DNA from: Clostridiales bacterium UBA4039
GTDB taxonomy: Bacteria; Bacillota; Clostridia; Lachnospirales; Vallitaleaceae
DNA length: 10,277 nt
Direction: 5' to 3'
Assembly: GCA_002382805.1 (NCBI GenBank)
Contig: DGAD01000017.1
Span: forward strand, 1 to 10,277
Shown here: piece by piece, positions 7,631 through 10,277 of the stretch
How the letters are laid out: each line of letters starts with the position of its first letter
Numbering within the stretch: position 1 is the first letter of the stretch
Notes under the pieces: generated by a model
The model's input: the letters and a program-made list of their open reading frames with translations, nothing else
What the model was told of the DNA's origin: nothing
The model's database searches: none
Made by a program: the position numbers and the translations under genes

Positions 7631-8241
7631 TTATCTCTTTTTGGGTCGACTTACTTTCTTATTTCTTTTCTTATCTTCTTCTACTTTAATCTCAATGGCC
7701 GCTACGATAAACGCACGTTCATTCCTCTCCAAATCCAAAAATTCATGAGGCCATTTATGAAATTTGTGAAGGCAATAATATGCAATATTTGCCTCAAGAT
7801 CACCTTCACTTATTAGTTTTTTGCTTCTTCTACTTTTTCCTCAAAACTCACCTCAAATCCGTTGACTTCTTGGATTTTGATTAAATAGTCTGAATATTCT
7901 CCCGGTGAAAGCATATTCTTTAAGACAAGGTCTGCTCCCATTGCATTATATGAGTTTTGAAGTTCCATATCATCAAGGTTTGGATGCACTGTACATGTTG
8001 CTGCCAACTTCCCAAGATATAGATTATAGTCCGTCTCTTGAGTAAATTGCCCGCGTTTGCCCGGAACCTGAACACGCTTTGTACATGACTTTCTCAACGC
8101 TTCATCTTCTGTTGATGTAATACATCGAATTTCCCATGGAATTGGCGTTCCCTCTTCATCTGTAAAACGTTTTGAAACTACATATTGTATGTTTTCTATT
8201 TTCTTCGCATTTTGTGCCAAAAAACCTGCTAAATTTCCCAT
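7631..8241 (-). CDS. Tail assembly chaperone, -1 frameshift fusion form (203 aa)
   Basis: The fused product is read from 8241 to 7816, then shifts back one base and continues from 7816 to TAA 7633-7631. It adds 61 residues to the 142-aa short form. The extension reads LISEGDLEANIAYYCLHK, then HKWPHEFLDLERNERAFIVA, and ends in a Lys/Arg-rich tail (KKRNKKVSRPKKR). The block with HxFHxWPxEFLxLxxxERAFI strongly resembles the downstream partner proteins (the T part of G-T) encoded before tape measures in many phages. The extension has no ATG and no separate ribosome binding site, so expression by frameshifting is the simplest explanation. By analogy with lambda gpG-T, the T-like part would contact the tape measure. 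Frameshift efficiency cannot be read from sequence. Confidence 0.85.
7766..7822 (-). promoter_or_regulatory. Programmed -1 ribosomal frameshift signal
   Basis: The heptamer A AAA AAC lies at 7822-7816 in the zero frame (GCA AAA AAC TAA), fitting X XXY YYZ exactly and ending next to the stop. Six nucleotides downstream GTGAAGG (7809-7803) can pair perfectly with CCTTCAC (7772-7766), enclosing about 30 nt that holds a small GCAA-ATA-TTGC hairpin. An alternative stem pairs GAGGCAA with TTGCCTT. Spacer length and stem suit a stimulatory structure. Confidence 0.85.
7813..8241 (-). CDS. Tail assembly chaperone, short form (XkdN-like)
   Basis: This 142-aa protein is the zero-frame product of the tail assembly chaperone gene, which by family precedent helps load tube protein on the tape measure and is absent from the finished tail. 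It begins MGNLAGFLAQNAKKIEN and contains FTDEEGTPIPWEIRCITSTEDEAL, the PBSX XkdN-type pattern, then a Tyr-rich helical part and an acidic tail (SFEEKVEEAKN). It lies between the tube and tape measure genes, where such chaperones are always found. The start is ATG 8241 with an AGAGAGGAAG ribosome binding site. The last sense codons, GCA AAA AAC, form a -1 slippery site directly before TAA, so a longer form is expected too. Confidence 0.9.
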   Translation of the reverse strand: MGNLAGFLAQNAKKIENIQYVVSKRFTDEEGTPIPWEIRCITSTEDEALRKSCTKRVQVPGKRGQFTQETDYNLYLGKLAATCTVHPNLDDMELQNSYNAMGADLVLKNMLSPGEYSDYLIKIQEVNGFEVSFEEKVEEAKN

Positions 8242-8275
8242 TGTTTTCTTCCTCTCTTATCGTTTAAATGATAAA

Positions 8276-8307
8276 GGGATGCGCATTCTATGCACATCCC
8301 CTTTTTT
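8276..8307. terminator. Hairpin between tube and chaperone genes (attenuator or terminator candidate)
   Basis: An 11-bp inverted repeat (GGGATGCGCAT at 8276-8286 and ATGCACATCCC at 8290-8300) has a 3-nt loop. The single non-Watson-Crick pair becomes a G-U wobble in the minus-strand transcript. On the plus strand it is followed by C and six T (8302-8307), a textbook intrinsic terminator for plus-strand transcription. In the operon's own direction it is preceded by AAAAAAGGGG and followed by only a broken U-run (UUUAUCAUUU). In that direction it may be a leaky terminator, an attenuator or an mRNA 3'-end stabiliser for the sheath-tube message. Confidence 0.6.
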
Positions 8308-8345
8308 GTTATTATCAATATATTAATATGCACTTCTAGGTGCTT

Positions 8346-8816
8346 TTACTGCATCCCTGATAAGGATATAAACTCTTCCGGAATCTCAAAATCTTCAAAT
8401 GTAAAGTCGATTGCTTCATCTAAATATTCTGCATCCGCGTCAAATTTAGTCAAAATCCCGCCATCCAAGTTACAGTCTTTTAAGATGACCGTTTGTCGTC
8501 CTACACCAGATGTCGGATCTTCGTTGGTTACTTGAATATCAAAATATACATCCTCACCCTTGTCTTTATATCGCTTTAGTAAGGATCTAAAGATACTTGT
8601 ATTATAATGGAATGTTGCGTTTCCGCTTCCAGTCCATCCTGTTGCTTTATTTCCTTTCCCTGTTTTTCCTAAAATAGGCACTTCCGTTTTTGTCTTCTCA
8701 ACACTTGCCTCTAAGTTGATTGCCTGCATGAATTCGTAACGGTTTCCTTCGATTGTCACGAAACATTTAGCCAAAGACGCACTAATTGCATCCTTTGCAT
8801 TCATAAAATTTGCCAT
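8346..8816 (-). CDS. Phage tail tube protein (XkdM-like, DUF2001)
   Basis: This 156-aa protein forms the stacked hexameric rings of the inner tail tube. It begins MANFMNAKDAISASLAKCFV and contains an early GNRYEFMQAINLEASVEKTK block, then VPILGKTGKGNKATGWTGSG and a Thr-Val-Ile-Leu strand (RQTVILKDCNLDGG). This pattern and length match the XkdM family of PBSX-like tails. The start is ATG 8816 behind GGAAGGAG. It lies 17 nt after the sheath stop, so the two structural genes are probably co-translated at high level. A hairpin follows the stop (8276-8300), which may help set the high tube to low chaperone expression ratio. Confidence 0.93.
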   Translation of the reverse strand: MANFMNAKDAISASLAKCFVTIEGNRYEFMQAINLEASVEKTKTEVPILGKTGKGNKATGWTGSGNATFHYNTSIFRSLLKRYKDKGEDVYFDIQVTNEDPTSGVGRQTVILKDCNLDGGILTKFDADAEYLDEAIDFTFEDFEIPEEFISLSGMQ

Positions 8817-8833
8817 TATCCTTCACTCCTTCC

Positions 8834-10150
8834 TTATTCAACAACTACTGTCATATATAATTGTGCCATTGCATTAACCGGTGTCACTTTATCGCTAATA
8901 ACGACTGCTTTTTTTGTATCTCCAGCTTCAACACTGACATCATTGGGTTCAAAGTTTTCGATTGCACGAATCCCTTGAAGTGTTTGATGATGCTTAACAA
9001 TATCGTTCCACAGACTAATACGTCCATCTACATCATTTGGAACATGCCCTAAGTATTTCGTATTAAACACTACACCAATATCATTTGCAATTTGGTCAAA
9101 GACTCGAATCGTTTGGTTACTGCTAAAATCTCCTGATTTTGAATCTGTTACACTAACAAAAGTATTGATATCATCTAACACTTTAATATCATCACCCACT
9201 TTATGGAAAACGAACTTACCCTCTTGAATGGCTTCTTCCAACTGAAGTTGTGTGTAGCGACTGTCCACGTTGAATCCACCATCATATATTTTATTTGTTT
9301 GACTTTTATTTACCGGTGTCCCTGCCGCTGAACCTGTCACCCAATAAACCAGTGACGACGGACGTGCATTGGAATCTGTAACAGTATTTTCCACACTAAT
9401 GACGCCTTCATAATCAGCTGACGACGTACGATATACAACCGTTTGAAACTTCATTCCAACTGTATCGCGTAATCGCTTTGTCCATTGCACCACAAGGTCA
9501 ACAATCTCAGGTACTGTTGATAAGCAGCCAAAGGTGTGAAAATTATAGGCTTCAAACGCATCAAGCGCCGCTTGATATTCTACTCCCGTCGCTTCAATGC
9601 CATTAACCGCCCCAGTAAGCTCAAGACCTGCTGTTTCCAAAAGCTCAACATTTGCCTTCCACTGTACATAGTCATTGTCGACAAGGTGATCTGTATTTGC
9701 AAGAACCGTTTGCTCATCGACTAAAGTTGTGCCAAGGTAGGTTTGCACATCAACCTTGGTGTTATCATCTGTATTAACTTTGACAACAATAATCAAATCG
9801 TTACCACGCACACCTTTATATTTTGCATCACAATAGAGGTTTGATGCAGCACTACCTCCATTCATCAATTTGTAAAAGTGCCCTACTCGAATATTTTTAA
9901 ATAAATCAACGAGTCCTTTTAGTTTTTCATGTGTATAATCATATCCAAAAATCTTTAATGCGTCCTTTTGAAACTCTTCTACTGTCACCGTAAAGACTTC
10001 ACCATCAACACCCCAATCCAGTTCTACAGGCAAAGCTGCCACACCTCGTTCTGATAATGTTGCTGAAGCTTTCATGGAACTAATAAAATTAATATACGTT
10101 CCAGGTAACACTTTGTTTTGAAGGACAAACGTACCACCACCAAGTGCCAT
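8834..10150 (-). CDS. Phage tail sheath protein (XkdK-like)
   Basis: This 438-aa protein is the contractile sheath subunit, which polymerises around the tail tube and shortens to drive it through the host envelope. The N-terminus (MALGGGTFVLQNKVLPGTYINF) carries the GxxxxQNKVxPGxYIN pattern of PBSX XkdK-type sheaths, followed by ERGVAALPVELDWG, another typical early block. The middle (about residues 100-330) is the variable domain. The C-terminal part (about 335-438: NTFVSVTDSKSGDFSSNQTIRVFDQIANDIG and onward) is the conserved sheath core that interlocks with neighbouring subunits. Length is close to the usual 430-470 aa, so the gene looks intact. The start follows the upstream small ORF by one base. 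The tube gene follows after 17 nt, the standard sheath-tube pair. Confidence 0.95.
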   Translation of the reverse strand: MALGGGTFVLQNKVLPGTYINFISSMKASATLSERGVAALPVELDWGVDGEVFTVTVEEFQKDALKIFGYDYTHEKLKGLVDLFKNIRVGHFYKLMNGGSAASNLYCDAKYKGVRGNDLIIVVKVNTDDNTKVDVQTYLGTTLVDEQTVLANTDHLVDNDYVQWKANVELLETAGLELTGAVNGIEATGVEYQAALDAFEAYNFHTFGCLSTVPEIVDLVVQWTKRLRDTVGMKFQTVVYRTSSADYEGVISVENTVTDSNARPSSLVYWVTGSAAGTPVNKSQTNKIYDGGFNVDSRYTQLQLEEAIQEGKFVFHKVGDDIKVLDDINTFVSVTDSKSGDFSSNQTIRVFDQIANDIGVVFNTKYLGHVPNDVDGRISLWNDIVKHHQTLQGIRAIENFEPNDVSVEAGDTKKAVVISDKVTPVNAMAQLYMTVVVE

Positions 10151-10151
10151 A

Positions 10152-10235
10152 TTATTTCACCAATCCTTTCTTACTATTTAACTGATTCATATGTTTATTC
10201 CTACTGCTTTGTACTCCTTTTTGTCTCATCTTCAT
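10152..10235 (-). CDS. 27-aa basic small ORF upstream of the sheath gene
   Basis: A 27-codon ORF (begins MKMRQKGVQSSR, ends NSKKGLVK) starts at ATG 10235 behind a strong GGGAGGA ribosome binding site with about 6 nt spacing. It stops at TAA 10154-10152, one base before the sheath ATG. It is rich in Lys, Arg, Asn and Gln and has no hydrophobic segment. Its start overlaps the stop of the preceding gene (ATGA). Part of the sheath gene's ribosome binding site lies inside it, so it may act mainly to couple translation into the sheath gene. B. subtilis PBSX also has a very small gene (xkzB) just before xkdK. The position is analogous, but I see no sequence similarity that would prove homology. Confidence 0.5.
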   Translation of the reverse strand: MKMRQKGVQSSRNKHMNQLNSKKGLVK

Positions 10236-10277
10236 ACTTTTCCTCCCTTAATTAGGTTATAGTCTCTCGGAATTACA
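10232..10277 (-). CDS. 3' end of an upstream tail gene (partial)
   Basis: On the minus strand only one frame is open from the window edge. It reads VIPRDYNLIKGGKV and stops at a TGA (10234-10232). That TGA overlaps the ATG of the next small ORF in an ATGA junction, the overlap typical of this operon. In PBSX-like modules the gene upstream of the sheath region is an XkdJ-type tail-completion protein, so that is the positional expectation. Fourteen residues are too few to identify a family. Confidence 0.4.
   Translation of the reverse strand, partial: VIPRDYNLIKGGKV

Noticed and set aside
5832..7689. Plus-strand open frames opposite the tape measure (5832-6047, 6372-6770, 6623-6883, 6993-7211, 7480-7689)
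   Set aside because: They are shadows of the Ala- and Glu-rich tape measure codons. The hydrophobic look of 6372-6770 comes from the antisense of the two membrane segments.
7631..7812. A separate gene downstream of the chaperone with its own start
   Set aside because: The frame contains no ATG and no ribosome binding site near its TTG codons, whereas a canonical slippery heptamer links it to the chaperone frame.

Overview
The window is one module of a contractile-tail phage element of the PBSX (xkd) type, encoded entirely on the minus strand. Transcription therefore runs from high to low coordinates. AT-rich DNA, strong GGAGG-type ribosome binding sites, and PBSX-family tail proteins (XkdK, M, N, P, Q, T, U and XhlA-like) point to a low-GC Firmicute, probably a member of the Clostridia. 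I see no convincing plus-strand gene. The window holds no capsid, portal, terminase, integrase or replication gene. Sequence alone therefore cannot say whether this is a complete prophage, a defective PBSX-like element or a headless R-type tailocin such as the diffocins.

In transcription order: the 3' end of an unidentified gene (10277-10232); a 27-aa ORF (10235-10152); tail sheath (10150-8834); tail tube (8816-8346); an intergenic hairpin (about 8276-8300); a tail assembly chaperone (8241-7813) with a -1 frameshift extension to 7631; a short tape measure (7597-5732); a LysM baseplate protein (5732-5058); a hub protein (5061-4114); DUF2577 (4121-3747) and DUF2634 (3743-3336) baseplate proteins; baseplate J (3335-2283); an XkdU/YmfQ-like protein (2290-1745); a tail fibre (1745-504); a short degenerate region (about 503-263); and an XhlA-like membrane protein (262-11). 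The holin and endolysin would be expected just beyond position 1.

The genes follow the assembly order of a contractile tail. Sheath and tube form the shaft, chaperone and tape measure set its length, the LysM, hub, DUF2577, DUF2634, J and XkdU proteins build the baseplate, and the fibre binds the host. XhlA starts the lysis module. Many junctions overlap (TAATG, ATGA, 8-nt overlaps), indicating a translationally coupled operon.

The most informative signal is a canonical A AAA AAC slippery heptamer at 7822-7816, in the correct frame and directly before the chaperone stop. It is followed at 6-nt spacing by a 7-bp stem and a 61-codon ORF with no ATG. This is a convincing programmed -1 frameshift of the lambda G/GT and P2 E/E' kind. 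Other points are the compact tape measure, the hairpin between tube and chaperone genes, the tail-fibre repeats with an unrecognised C-terminal half, and a possible decayed XkdX-like gene.
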